Part shown: one piece after another, positions 1-7,708 of the stretch
Numbering within the stretch: the stretch's first letter is position 1
How the letters are laid out: every line of letters starts with the position of its first letter
Source: UMGS1590 sp900552455
GTDB taxonomy: Bacteria > Bacillota > Peptococcia > Peptococcales > Peptococcaceae
Length of the DNA stretch: 64,000 bases
Direction of reading: 5' to 3'
NCBI GenBank assembly: GCA_963931105.1
Contig: OZ007004.1
Coordinates: forward strand, 558,001-622,000
Notes under the pieces: model-generated
Told to the model about the DNA's origin: nothing
Databases searched by the model: none
The model's input: the letters and a program-made list of their open reading frames with translations, nothing else
Position numbers and translations under genes: made by a program

Positions 1-22
1 TCGTCAATCTTTTAGCGATGAC

Positions 23-59
23 AAAAAATCGAGGCCTGCGACAGATCGCAAGCCTCGAG
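23..59 (-). terminator. Rho-independent terminator of the metal ATPase gene
   Basis: On the minus strand a GAGGC/GCGA stem (29-58) is followed by a run of six T. It lies 11 bases past the stop codon of the ATPase gene. Confidence 0.85.
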
Positions 60-69
60 ATCAGATGAT

Positions 70-1944
70 TCAGCTGCGCGCTTTCCAGCCAGTGAGCAGC
101 GCCGAATTGATGATGACGATCACGCTGCCGGCATTGTGCACCAGCGCGCCGACAACGGGATTGAGAATACCCGTGATCGCCAGAATGATGGCGACAAAAT
201 TGAGCGTCATCGAAAAGGTGAGATTGCATTTGATGGTAAACATCATGCGCTTGGCAAGCTTGAACAGATGCGGCAGCTCGCTGACCTTGTCGTCGACGAG
301 GGCGATATCCGCAGCATCCACAGCGATGTCCGAACCAACGCCGCCCATGGCGATGCCGACGAAGGCTTTCTTGAGCGCCGGTGCGTCGTTGATGCCGTCG
401 CCGATCATGCAGACCGCTTCGCCCGCGCTTTGGTAGCGCTCAATCTCCGCCAGCTTATCCTCCGGCAGACAGCCGGCGCGCACCGCGTCGATGCCAAGCT
501 TTCCCGCCATATGGCGCGCAGCGTTTTCGTGGTCACCAGTGAGCAGGATCGGCGTCACGCCGCAATCCTTGATCGCGTGGATCATCTCTGCCGCATCCTC
601 ACGCAACGTATCAGAAAGCGCGATCACACCAGCCGCAGCGCCATCGACCGCCACATAGGTGAGCGTGCTGCCCTGAGCGAGATGGGCGCGCGCCTGCGCT
701 TCTGCTTGCGGCGAAAGAGCGATGCCGTGATCAGCGAGCAGCTGCGCATTACCAGCAAGAACAGCGTGCCCTTCCACCTGCGCCAGAATGCCGCGGCCGG
801 GAACCATCTGGAACTGCTCCGGCTGAGCAGCAGATCGTCCGAATTCCTCGCGAAAGCTTTTCACGATCGCTTTTCCCAGCGGATGCTCACTGCGCAACTC
901 CGCGCTGCAGGCAAGACGATACAACGTTTCTCGCTGCCAGCGCTCAGCAAACGGCTCCACAGCCACAACCTCCGGCGTGCCATAGGTCAGCGTGCCCGTC
1001 TTGTCGAAAGCGATGTGGCGCACATTCGCGAGACGCTCGAGCGCATCGCCCTCGCGCACCAGAAAACCATGCTTCGTCACATTGCCAACCGCCGCCATGA
1101 TCGCCGTCGGCGTCGCCAGAACCAGCGCACACGGACAGAACACAACGAGAATCGTCACCGCACGGATGATCTCCCCCGTGAGAATCCAAGTGAGCAGCGC
1201 CGCCGACAGCGCGATAATGACGATCCACGTCGCCCAGCGATCAGCGAGATTCACTATCTTCGCCTTGCCGGCGTCGACCGACTGCACAAGCCGGATCATG
1301 CGCTGGATGGCACTGTCTTCGCCAACCTTCGTCGCGCGCATGTCAAACGCGCCGAACTGATTCACCGTCCCCGACGATACGTCGTCGCCGACACCCTTGT
1401 CCACCGGCAGCGATTCGCCAGTCATCACCGCCTGATTGATCGACGTCTGACCACTCGTGATCACGCCATCCACCGGCACCGTTTCGCCAGGCAGCACCCG
1501 CAGCAGATCGCCGATGACAATCTGCTCCGCCGGGATCACCGTTTCGCGCTCACCATCCAGACGCCGTGCCGTGCGCGGCGTCAGATGCACAAGCTTTTCA
1601 ATCCCGGCGCGTGCACGCGCAACAGTGAGCTCTTCCAGCAACGCACCCAGCTGCATAATGAATGCAACCTCGCCAGCCGCAAAATCCTCGCCAATGATGA
1701 TCGACGCGACCAGCGCCAGCGACACAAGCACATCCGCCTTGATGTCAAAAGCCGTGACCAGCCCAATGATCGCTTCCAGTATGATCGGGATCCCGCAGAG
1801 AATGATCGCCACCCAGGCCGGATCCACACCGCCGATCTTCAATCCGGCAATGCTCGCCACGAGGGCGATCCCGGAAATGATCAGAAATACAATGTCACGT
1901 TTTGTTCCGCCCCACTCGAGCAGGGCTTCCAAGCGTTCAATCAT
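70..1944 (-). CDS. Heavy-metal-translocating P1B-type ATPase
   Basis: ATP-driven export of a transition metal across the cytoplasmic membrane. Visible motifs in order: TGES actuator loop (about residue 175), CPC in the metal-binding transmembrane helix (about 268), DKTGTLT phosphorylation site (about 315), SEHPLG in the nucleotide domain (about 350) and GDGINDAP (about 515). There is no N-terminal HMA or His-rich metal-binding domain. The C-terminal helices read LNFVAI and HNAGSVIVIIN rather than the MxxSS signature of CopA or the K/D pair of ZntA, so copper is suggested only by the CsoR-type control. The ATG at 1944 is chosen over an upstream frame extension because AAAGGGGAGG precedes it and the promoter lies inside that extension; length 624 residues is normal for a family member lacking HMA domains. 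Confidence 0.93.
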   Translation of the reverse strand: MIERLEALLEWGGTKRDIVFLIISGIALVASIAGLKIGGVDPAWVAIILCGIPIILEAIIGLVTAFDIKADVLVSLALVASIIIGEDFAAGEVAFIMQLGALLEELTVARARAGIEKLVHLTPRTARRLDGERETVIPAEQIVIGDLLRVLPGETVPVDGVITSGQTSINQAVMTGESLPVDKGVGDDVSSGTVNQFGAFDMRATKVGEDSAIQRMIRLVQSVDAGKAKIVNLADRWATWIVIIALSAALLTWILTGEIIRAVTILVVFCPCALVLATPTAIMAAVGNVTKHGFLVREGDALERLANVRHIAFDKTGTLTYGTPEVVAVEPFAERWQRETLYRLACSAELRSEHPLGKAIVKSFREEFGRSAAQPEQFQMVPGRGILAQVEGHAVLAGNAQLLADHGIALSPQAEAQARAHLAQGSTLTYVAVDGAAAGVIALSDTLREDAAEMIHAIKDCGVTPILLTGDHENAARHMAGKLGIDAVRAGCLPEDKLAEIERYQSAGEAVCMIGDGINDAPALKKAFVGIAMGGVGSDIAVDAADIALVDDKVSELPHLFKLAKRMMFTIKCNLTFSMTLNFVAIILAITGILNPVVGALVHNAGSVIVIINSALLTGWKARS

Positions 1945-1982
1945 GATAAACCTCCCCTTTGTTTGCTTCAGCTTACACTTGT

Positions 1983-2012
1983 AGTATACCCATGGGGGTA
2001 TGGGCATGTCAA
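1983..2012 (-). promoter_or_regulatory. Promoter of the metal ATPase gene with embedded CsoR operator
   Basis: Minus-strand -35 TTGACA (2007-2012), 18-bp spacer, -10 TATACT (1983-1988). The spacer carries the dyad ATACCC-ATGG-GGGTAT (1986-2001), which matches the TACCC-n4-GGGTA pattern of CsoR copper-repressor operators. A repressor bound there would block RNA polymerase directly. CsoR is encoded immediately upstream. Confidence 0.85.
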
Positions 2013-2016
2013 GGGC

Positions 2017-2056
2017 AAAATAAAAGAATCCGACGTCCATCGACACCGGATCCTTT
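2017..2056 (-). terminator. Terminator after csoR
   Basis: Minus strand: AAAGGATCCG (2056-2047) pairs with CGGATTCTTT (2032-2023) with one G-T pair, then TATTTT. It separates csoR from the ATPase promoter, so the two genes are separate units. Confidence 0.6.
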
Positions 2057-2075
2057 CATTTTCCTTCATTATATA

Positions 2076-2351
2076 TCAGTTCATGTTCGCAAAACGCTCC
2101 ACGGCTTTCGTAAAACTGGCGATCGTCTGGTCGGCGTCGCCGTGCTCAATACCATCGCGCACACAGTGCTGAATGTGCCCCTCGAGCACCACCTGACCAG
2201 CCTTGTGCAGCGCGCGCTTGGCGGCGTTGATCTGCGCCAGCACATCCTCGCACGGCACATCCTCGTCGATCATGCGGTCGATGGCCTGCACCTGGCCGAT
2301 GATCTTCGCGAAGCGCCGGTGCAGATTCTCAGAATCCATGCATTGTTTCAT
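2076..2351 (-). CDS. csoR: CsoR-family copper-sensing transcriptional repressor
   Basis: A 91-residue all-helical DUF156 protein. It shows the Cu(I) ligand set of CsoR: Cys in VPCEDVL and His/Cys in the H-x3-C motif EGHIQHC, which distinguishes it from the persulfide sensor CstR (no His) and from RcnR. In the family, copper binding releases the repressor from DNA. The predicted target is the dyad in the promoter of the next gene downstream. Start at 2351 is supported by AAAGAGGTG just upstream; the reading frame continues to 2411 without a better site. Confidence 0.9.
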   Translation of the reverse strand: MKQCMDSENLHRRFAKIIGQVQAIDRMIDEDVPCEDVLAQINAAKRALHKAGQVVLEGHIQHCVRDGIEHGDADQTIASFTKAVERFANMN

Positions 2352-2416
2352 CAGCGTCACCTCTTTGCTGTGGTCTCTTTCTATCATCCACCAAAACGCC
2401 GACGCTGTCAAGTGGA

Positions 2417-3067
2417 TCAGAGGATCGTCGTCAAGAGGATCACCGCGATCGTTTCCACCTGCTCAACAGCACTCGCGATGAGCTTGCCCTCTGGCGTCTG
2501 CGCGAGATTTTTCAGCCGCTCTTTCATGGCGCGGCGCTCGTCTTTCGAGAAATGCTCCTTGAGATCGTCGCTCTTATCCAGAAGCACAGCCACCACCGCC
2601 GTCTCTGCGTCGACAGGATCGTCGTCCAAAAGCTCCGCGCGCAGATTATCCACGACAGCGCGCACCGCTTTTTCCTTCGGCGCCGGGCTGCGATCTCTAC
2701 CAAGAAATCCGCTTTCGACCATTTCTGTCAGTCCCTGCGCACGCAGCGAATCCATCACGCCGTCAAAAAGCGCATTGAATCGCTTGCCAGTGATGCTCAT
2801 ATAAAAATCGTTGACGATCCAGTTCGCCTTCACCGGCTCCTTCTCGCGAATGTAGTCGTAAAGCGGCGAGAGATAATCCAACTCCCGCGGAAGTTTTTCA
2901 CGCGTCGTCGCGCGCTTGTCGCGGATCTCGATCACGCCCGCCTGCGCCAGCTCGATCACCCCGCCAGCGATGAGACAGATCGCCCCGTTTTGGTCAAACG
3001 TGGAAAGCTTGCCCTTGTCGTTCACAGCGAGGGTGAGAAATTGTTGTGTAATGGAAAGATCGATCAT
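2417..3067 (-). CDS. GPP34 (GOLPH3/Vps74-like) domain protein, copy 1
   Basis: Soluble 216-residue helical protein of the GPP34 family, known in eukaryotes as Golgi PI4P-binding adaptors and in bacteria of unknown role. Recognition rests on the N-terminal ITQQFLTLAVNDKGK, the GGVIELAQAGVIEI helix and the LSPLYDYIRE motif. The next gene upstream encodes a paralogue with matching blocks (LTQRFFL, ELELSGCVCI, LAPLYDYIRHKG). The start at 3067 follows AGGAGG and skips six residues of the longest frame. No signal peptide or membrane segment is visible. A link to membrane lipid or ion homeostasis is inference only. Confidence 0.75.
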   Translation of the reverse strand: MIDLSITQQFLTLAVNDKGKLSTFDQNGAICLIAGGVIELAQAGVIEIRDKRATTREKLPRELDYLSPLYDYIREKEPVKANWIVNDFYMSITGKRFNALFDGVMDSLRAQGLTEMVESGFLGRDRSPAPKEKAVRAVVDNLRAELLDDDPVDAETAVVAVLLDKSDDLKEHFSKDERRAMKERLKNLAQTPEGKLIASAVEQVETIAVILLTTIL

Positions 3068-3149
3068 GACAAAAACCTCCTTCAATAATCGTGGTTGATT
3101 TCCTTGTTCTCATTATACAAAAAAACATTTCTCTGTCAATAGCCCACAC

Positions 3150-3178
3150 AAAAAAGCGCGTGCGATCGTCGCACGCGC
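3150..3178 (-). terminator. Rho-independent terminator between the two GPP34 genes
   Basis: Perfect 10-bp stem GCGCGTGCGA/TCGCACGCGC (3156-3165 and 3169-3178) followed on the minus strand by TTTTTTGTG. It should end the antiporter/GPP34-2 transcript, leaving copy 1 with its own promoter. Confidence 0.85.
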
Positions 3179-3183
3179 CAGCT

Positions 3184-3855
3184 TTACCACGGCAGAAAAA
3201 CGATCGCCTTGCTCACTTTCCAAAGCTCTTCGAAATGTTTCATCGCCGCAAAAACGGCGGCGTTCTCTTCACGCTGAGCGGTCTGTGTCAGCGCGTCGCG
3301 CATCTGCTCACATTCTGCTGCCGAAAAATACTCGGCGAGCACGCCCATTTTGTCGAGGAGCAGCGCCAGCGCTGCGGTGTCGCCGTCAAGCGGCAGTGTC
3401 CGGTCGATCAGCGCGGCACGCAGCTCGGCAAATTCTGCCTGCACGGCTTCTGGTTTTGGCAAAAAGAGCGCCTTTTTCCCATCGCGGTTTTGCGCCAGTC
3501 CGCACAGTTCCAGCGCAGTGCCCACACTTTGCCGCAGCTGCCAGCTCAGCGAATCGTTCGGCAGCTGTAGCAGCAGAATATCTTTGACGAACGAAGCCCG
3601 CGCGATCTTGCCCACGCTCAGCGGCCCCTTGTGCCGGATGTAATCATAGAGCGGCGCCAGCGGCGCACAACCTTCAGAAAGCGGTGCACAGGCGCGCACC
3701 TTTTTCTTCTCGATGCAAACACAGCCCGAAAGTTCCAGCTCCAGCAGCGCCGCTGCCACGAGCCCAAACATCCCCTTTTCCTCGCGGATATCCATCGACT
3801 CGCTCCCTGTCTCTGTGCAGAGAAAAAACCGTTGTGTGAGAGAAATCACCATCAT
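3184..3855 (-). CDS. GPP34 domain protein, copy 2
   Basis: A 223-residue paralogue of the neighbouring GPP34 protein with the same architecture: N-terminal LTQRFFLC strand, Ala/Leu-rich helix, LAPLYDYIRHKGPLS and a charged helical C-terminus ending KAIVFLPW. It follows the antiporter gene after 20 bp and probably shares its transcript. Start is uncertain: ATG codons at 3855 and 3852 lie 11-14 bases past AAAGGA, and a TTG at 3879 would overlap the antiporter stop. Function unknown; co-transcription with an ion antiporter is the only contextual clue. Confidence 0.7.
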   Translation of the reverse strand: MMVISLTQRFFLCTETGSESMDIREEKGMFGLVAAALLELELSGCVCIEKKKVRACAPLSEGCAPLAPLYDYIRHKGPLSVGKIARASFVKDILLLQLPNDSLSWQLRQSVGTALELCGLAQNRDGKKALFLPKPEAVQAEFAELRAALIDRTLPLDGDTAALALLLDKMGVLAEYFSAAECEQMRDALTQTAQREENAAVFAAMKHFEELWKVSKAIVFLPW

Positions 3856-3875
3856 CTTTCCCACGTTCCTTTCAC

Positions 3876-5351
3876 TCAATCGCCTGGATACTGATATTTA
3901 CGCGGCAGCTTGTCCACCTCGTCAGGATCGAGGCCGAGCTCACGCAGACGTTTCTGGCGCTCGGCGCGCACGCGCTGCACGATCTTTTCGGCATAAGCGC
4001 GTTCTTCTTCTGGCGTGCTCAAGCCTTTGCGCTGAGCAGCAATTTTCAGCAGACGCGCAATGGTTTCATCGTCCACGCCTTGACGCACCAGTCGGCGCAG
4101 TCTGCGATGGTCGTCAAAAATGAGACGCCAGTCAGCCGGCGTGTGTGCAATGTCTTTCGCCATTTCCACAGGATGCGCATCGGCGACGCGATAGGTGAGG
4201 CTGCCCAAAAGCGGCATGAGAAATACCGTCACTGCTCCGGCTGCCACGAGTGTCGACGCGGTATCCTGCTGCATGGTGCCAGATTTTACAGCGACGCTCG
4301 TCACAGCAACGATGATCGGCAGCGCTGTTGTGCAGTAGAGGGCAACGGTGACGCGATGGTGCGAGCTCATCGGATTGGCTTTGCGGTCCAGCGTCATTGC
4401 GATGAACACAGGCACAGCGCGGATGAGCAAAAGCAGCACGATGAATGTCACGAGCAGCCCCGGCTTTGCCGCCACAGCACCAATGTCGATGCCAGCGCCG
4501 CTGACGATAAAGAAAACCGGAATGAGAAAACCGTAGCCAACACCCTCGAGCTTGAGCTCCAGCGTTTTCATCCCTTCCGGGATCACGTAGCGTAGAATGA
4601 ATCCAGCGGCAAACGCGCCCATCACGGCGTCCAGATCGAAAAGCTCAGAGAGCGCCACCAGCGCAACGAGCAGGAGCACCGTCATGCGCATCATCGTCTG
4701 CGACGAAGTGTTGGCGTTGGCTGTGAGAAAATTGTACAATTTATGGCCACGCTTTTTCGCTTTCGCCGGCAGACGCGCGGCCATCACGCAGATCAAAAGA
4801 AAAATGCCGAGGATGATAAAGGTGGCGATGTGCGAACGCACCGATAGGAGCAGCGCCATCGCCAGCACAGGACCAAGCTCGCCCCAGGTACCGTAAGCGA
4901 TGACCGCATCGCCCACCGGCGTTCCCTCGAGATTGCGCTCCTTGAGGATCGGCATCAGCGTGCCGAGGGCCGTCGTCGTTAAAACGATGATCGCAGCCGC
5001 GCCGTTCATGTCGTGGGTGCTGAAGTATGGCACCAGTGTGACGATCACAGCCGCCAGTGCGAGCGTCGCCAGCCATGTGGCGAGTCCAACCTTGCCCTGA
5101 TGGCCGGTGAGCTCTTTCGGATCGATCTCGTAGCCAGCCAGCAGAAAGAGAAACGCCAGCCCCAGCTCGCTCAGAAGTTCGATCGACTGATCCACGTCGA
5201 TCACCTGTCCCATATGCGGCCCCATGAGCGCGCCCGCCAACAGAAGCAGCACCGTCTGCGGCACAACCTTTCCCGGGATCATCTGCGTGACGATCGGACA
5301 AAACGCCGCCACGAGCATGATCATTGTCAGGGAAACCAGATCTACTGTCAT
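3876..5351 (-). CDS. CPA2-type cation:proton antiporter (Kef/NhaS-like membrane domain)
   Basis: A 491-residue integral membrane protein with about 11-12 hydrophobic segments in the first 400 residues. LGLAFLFLLAGYEID and the paired TTTALGTLMPIL and DAVIAYGTWGELGP blocks are the helix-5 and discontinuous-helix regions of the Na+/H+ exchanger superfamily. The C-terminal 90 residues are charged and cytoplasmic, but carry no RCK/TrkA-N nucleotide motif, so it is not a complete Kef protein. Expected role: exchange of Na+ or K+ for protons. AAAAGGAG sits 10 bases before the ATG. Confidence 0.88.
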   Translation of the reverse strand: MTVDLVSLTMIMLVAAFCPIVTQMIPGKVVPQTVLLLLAGALMGPHMGQVIDVDQSIELLSELGLAFLFLLAGYEIDPKELTGHQGKVGLATWLATLALAAVIVTLVPYFSTHDMNGAAAIIVLTTTALGTLMPILKERNLEGTPVGDAVIAYGTWGELGPVLAMALLLSVRSHIATFIILGIFLLICVMAARLPAKAKKRGHKLYNFLTANANTSSQTMMRMTVLLLVALVALSELFDLDAVMGAFAAGFILRYVIPEGMKTLELKLEGVGYGFLIPVFFIVSGAGIDIGAVAAKPGLLVTFIVLLLLIRAVPVFIAMTLDRKANPMSSHHRVTVALYCTTALPIIVAVTSVAVKSGTMQQDTASTLVAAGAVTVFLMPLLGSLTYRVADAHPVEMAKDIAHTPADWRLIFDDHRRLRRLVRQGVDDETIARLLKIAAQRKGLSTPEEERAYAEKIVQRVRAERQKRLRELGLDPDEVDKLPRKYQYPGD

Positions 5352-5445
5352 TTTATTTTTCTCCTTTTTTGATCGTTATCTGATAAGAATATTTTACCCG
5401 ACGCGCCGACAATTGCCAACACTCTTTGCGCACAAATGAAAAAAA

Positions 5446-5474
5446 CGACAGCCGCTTGTCGACTGTCGCAGTTT
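5446..5474 (-). terminator. Terminator after the four-helix membrane protein
   Basis: Minus strand CGACAG...CTGTCG stem followed by seven T. Confidence 0.65.
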
Positions 5475-5476
5475 TC

Positions 5477-5836
5477 TCAGTTTTTGCGCGCGAGATAGAA
5501 GATCGCTACGCCGAGCACCATCGTGATGCAGTCAAACAGATTGAACGCATCCTGGCTGATCTGTGCGTAAACGAGAGAGATCAGCCCCACGATCGCAAAG
5601 ATGAGCCCGAGCACGCTCGCCATGCCATTATTGCCTTTGAGGCATGCAAAGCCGCAGATGATCGCCAGGATCGCGATCACATACGCAAGCACCATGATCA
5701 GCATCTCGCCGCTTTCCTGTCCCGGCAGCAATCCCTGCACAAGCCCAGCTGCAGCGATCGTGCCGAGGAGCGCGTAGAGAATGCCGTAGACGATCATAAT
5801 GTAACCATACATTTTCAACGAACTTTTGTTACTCAA
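5477..5836 (-). CDS. Small four-helix membrane protein, unknown function
   Basis: 119 residues with four hydrophobic helices (about 10-35, 43-62, 70-88, 95-115) and a short charged tail. No catalytic motif is visible and I do not recognise a family. The TTG codon at 5836 is preferred because AAGGAG lies 8 bases upstream; the first ATG is eight codons in. It is flanked by its own terminator and appears monocistronic. Confidence 0.65.
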   Translation of the reverse strand: MSNKSSLKMYGYIMIVYGILYALLGTIAAAGLVQGLLPGQESGEMLIMVLAYVIAILAIICGFACLKGNNGMASVLGLIFAIVGLISLVYAQISQDAFNLFDCITMVLGVAIFYLARKN

Positions 5837-6007
5837 TGTTTCTTCTCCTTATCCCTTATACTTTCTACAAAAATTACAGTAAGTATCATAACCCATCATT
5901 CGGATTTGCACAATACCTCCACCTATATATTCGCAACCTCAGCGAGCATTTTATGACAATTCCTATTTTCCGCAGATATAATTTGTTTTTTCTCACACGA
6001 AAAAGCA

Positions 6008-6042
6008 GAAAAAACGACGCGCAGCGCTGGCTGTGCGTCGTC
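6008..6042 (-). terminator. Terminator after the acetyltransferase gene
   Basis: Stem ACGACGCGCAGC/GCTGTGCGTCGT (6014-6025, 6030-6041), then T-rich tract on the minus strand. Confidence 0.8.
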
Positions 6043-6048
6043 TTTGCT

Positions 6049-6576
6049 TTATAAGATTTTCTCCAGAAACAGATGGCCGTCGTGAGGCACAGCGCCGCCG
6101 ACTTTCATGGCGCCGCCGGCAACGATCTTGTATCCCAGCTTTTCGTAGAGATGCACGGCAGGCTTGTTCTGGCTGCCAGTGTCCAGCCGCAATACTGCGC
6201 AGCCAGTTTCCCGCGCTGCATCTTCTACGTGGCGCATCACCTGCGCACCGATGCCGCGCCCGCTGGCGCTCGGCCGCACCATGAGCAGATGGATCACGCG
6301 CACAGCCTCCGCAGGAAGCGCACGCTGCCAGGCGACGTTCGCATATTCCGGCGGCTGCTGGCCGCTCGTGATGACGCTCGCGAGAATGCGGCCGTCTTCC
6401 TCGTAAACAGTGAGCCCACCATCCGCCAGCGCTTTTTCGGCATCGCGCCGCGTTGGATAGACGCCGCGCTTGAACACCGTGAAGGCCTGCGTCGGATGCG
6501 TTTCCTCAAAAGCAAAATGTTCCTCGTAGGCATCTGCGATCTGATCCAGATCTGCCGCTGTCGCTTGCCGGATCAT
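6049..6576 (-). CDS. GNAT-family N-acetyltransferase
   Basis: 175-residue acetyl-CoA-dependent acetyltransferase. The N-terminal IRQATAADLDQIADAYEEHF, the VRPSASGRGIGAQVM pyrophosphate-binding loop (motif A) and the LYEKLGYKIV C-terminal motif are clear. Substrate unknown. The ATG at 6576 has TAGGAGGT 6 bases upstream. It lies 11 bases behind the DUF3795 gene and is probably co-transcribed with it. Confidence 0.88.
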   Translation of the reverse strand: MIRQATAADLDQIADAYEEHFAFEETHPTQAFTVFKRGVYPTRRDAEKALADGGLTVYEEDGRILASVITSGQQPPEYANVAWQRALPAEAVRVIHLLMVRPSASGRGIGAQVMRHVEDAARETGCAVLRLDTGSQNKPAVHLYEKLGYKIVAGGAMKVGGAVPHDGHLFLEKIL

Positions 6577-6587
6577 AGCGCCACCTC

Positions 6588-7025
6588 CTAGAGGATCTTT
6601 GGCACGATCTGCGGACCGCAGGATGTGCAGGTGCCGGTGTGGACAGAGACCACGCCACCGCATTTTTCACACGTCCACTCTGCGCGCTCTTCTTTGAGAA
6701 AAGCGTCCATGCCGCGCTCGCGCACCGCGCGGATGTTGCCGTATGGCGATTCCTTGCGCGGATAGTTGTTCATGTAGCGCGTCTCGCGTTCTTCGCAATC
6801 CTCGCAAGGGAAGTCCGGGCATTCGTCGCAGAAACGCCAGCCGTTTGTCAAAAGCTTTTCGCAGCGGATGATCTTGCATTTCGTGGCGCAGAACGGCGAT
6901 TTTCCTTCCGTCGTCTCCGCCAGACATCCCGGGCAGGCGCCGGCAGGATCGTGCGCCTTCCAGCAGATGCTGCAATCCAGCCCGCAAGGAGCGATCATTT
7001 TTTCTGTGAACATATTATTTTCCAT
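6588..7025 (-). CDS. DUF3795 cysteine-rich protein with C-terminal zinc ribbon
   Basis: 145 residues. The DUF3795 part has the typical MIAPCGLDCSICWKAH start, GACPGC, CATKCKIIRCE and FCDECPDFPCEDC clusters. The C-terminus adds CEKCGG...CTSCG, a separate zinc-ribbon-like pair. The family is widespread in anaerobes and has no assigned biochemical role. GGAGG precedes the ATG at 7025; the gene is followed after 11 bp by the acetyltransferase. Confidence 0.8.
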   Translation of the reverse strand: MENNMFTEKMIAPCGLDCSICWKAHDPAGACPGCLAETTEGKSPFCATKCKIIRCEKLLTNGWRFCDECPDFPCEDCEERETRYMNNYPRKESPYGNIRAVRERGMDAFLKEERAEWTCEKCGGVVSVHTGTCTSCGPQIVPKIL

Positions 7026-7084
7026 GAGAATTCCTCCAATCTCTCTTGTACATGCATGAAACAAGTATAACACAGATTCGCTAT

Positions 7085-7112
7085 AAAAAACAGCAGGCCC
7101 GAAGACCTGCTG
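7085..7112 (-). terminator. Terminator after the SMR gene
   Basis: CAGCAGG/CCTGCTG stem (7106-7112, 7091-7097) followed by TTTTTT on the minus strand. Confidence 0.85.
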
Positions 7113-7124
7113 AAAAGACTCCGT

Positions 7125-7448
7125 TCACTGCGCGGTGCCGAACAGATTTAAGAGCACACAGCCGACGACGATGAGCGCGATGGCAATCATCCCGACGAGG
7201 CTCAGACGCTGGCCAAAGAGCACAGCGGAAATGATCGCTGTGACGACGAGACCAACGCCGCTCCAGGTGGCGTACGCCACGCCAAGATTGAGATGGACGA
7301 GCGCTTTGGAAAAAATGAAGAAGCAGAAAAAATACAAAACCATGCAGAGCACCGACGGCCCCAGCTTGGTAAATCCTTCCGACATTTTCAGAAAGGTGGT
7401 GCCGCAAAGCTCCAGCACGATCGCGGCAGCAAGTTGAATATATGGCAT
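7125..7448 (-). CDS. SMR-family drug/quaternary-cation exporter (EmrE/Qac subtype)
   Basis: 107-residue, four-helix small multidrug resistance protein. The essential membrane Glu is in AAIVLELCGTTFLK, and YATWSGVGLV is the EmrE/Qac version of the signature helix rather than the YAxWTGIG of guanidinium exporters. It works as a dimer exchanging protons for cationic substrates. AAGGAGGAAATC precedes the ATG at 7448. An in-frame extension upstream to a GTG at 7544 overlaps the leader-ORF stop but does not look like SMR sequence. A promoter, a leader ORF and two GC-rich hairpins occupy the 5' region. Confidence 0.9.
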   Translation of the reverse strand: MPYIQLAAAIVLELCGTTFLKMSEGFTKLGPSVLCMVLYFFCFFIFSKALVHLNLGVAYATWSGVGLVVTAIISAVLFGQRLSLVGMIAIALIVVGCVLLNLFGTAQ

Positions 7449-7540
7449 GATTTCCTCCTTAGTGATGAACGAATCAGCAAGCGACCAGTCCCCCAGGGGA
7501 TCTTCTCTGCCAGCAGAGCTGGCATTCACCTTACCGCCGC

Positions 7541-7600
7541 TCACTCATATTCCACCCACAGCCCATGCCAGTAGCCTGTCAAAAGCTCATGCCGCGTCAT
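7541..7600 (-). CDS. Possible 19-residue leader peptide upstream of the SMR gene
   Basis: ATG at 7600 preceded by AAAGGAAG, encoding MTRHELLTGYWHGLWVEYE and ending in TGA. The stop overlaps a GTG (7544) in the SMR frame. It starts about 25 bases after the predicted -10, so it would be the first translated ORF on the transcript. Aromatic richness (2 Trp, 2 Tyr) and the following hairpins fit a translation-sensing leader. That function is inference; no homologue is known to me. Confidence 0.45.
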   Translation of the reverse strand: MTRHELLTGYWHGLWVEYE

Positions 7601-7621
7601 TGTCTGTGACTTCCTTTCATT

Positions 7622-7650
7622 ATAATATCTGAATGATTTTACCATCTCAA
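7622..7650 (-). promoter_or_regulatory. Promoter of the SMR leader transcript
   Basis: Minus strand TTGAGA (7645-7650), 17-bp spacer, TATTAT (7622-7627). Confidence 0.6.
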
Positions 7651-7667
7651 GCGCAAACAAATCAAGC

Positions 7668-7703
7668 GAAAAACGACAGCCCATCTCAAAAACGGGCTGC
7701 CGT
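7668..7703 (-). terminator. Terminator of the GntR-ABC operon
   Basis: CAGCCC/GGGCTG stem (7694-7699 with 7677-7682, minus strand) followed by TCGTTTTTCG. Confidence 0.6.
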
Positions 7704-7708
7704 GTGAT

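Noticed and set aside
136..2172. 678-residue plus-strand ORF
   Set aside because: Arg/His-rich shadow of the metal ATPase with no domain.
7449..7640. Guanidine (ykkC) riboswitch upstream of the SMR gene
   Set aside because: The conserved guanidine-I, -II and -III sequence blocks are absent, and the SMR protein is of the Qac rather than guanidinium subtype.
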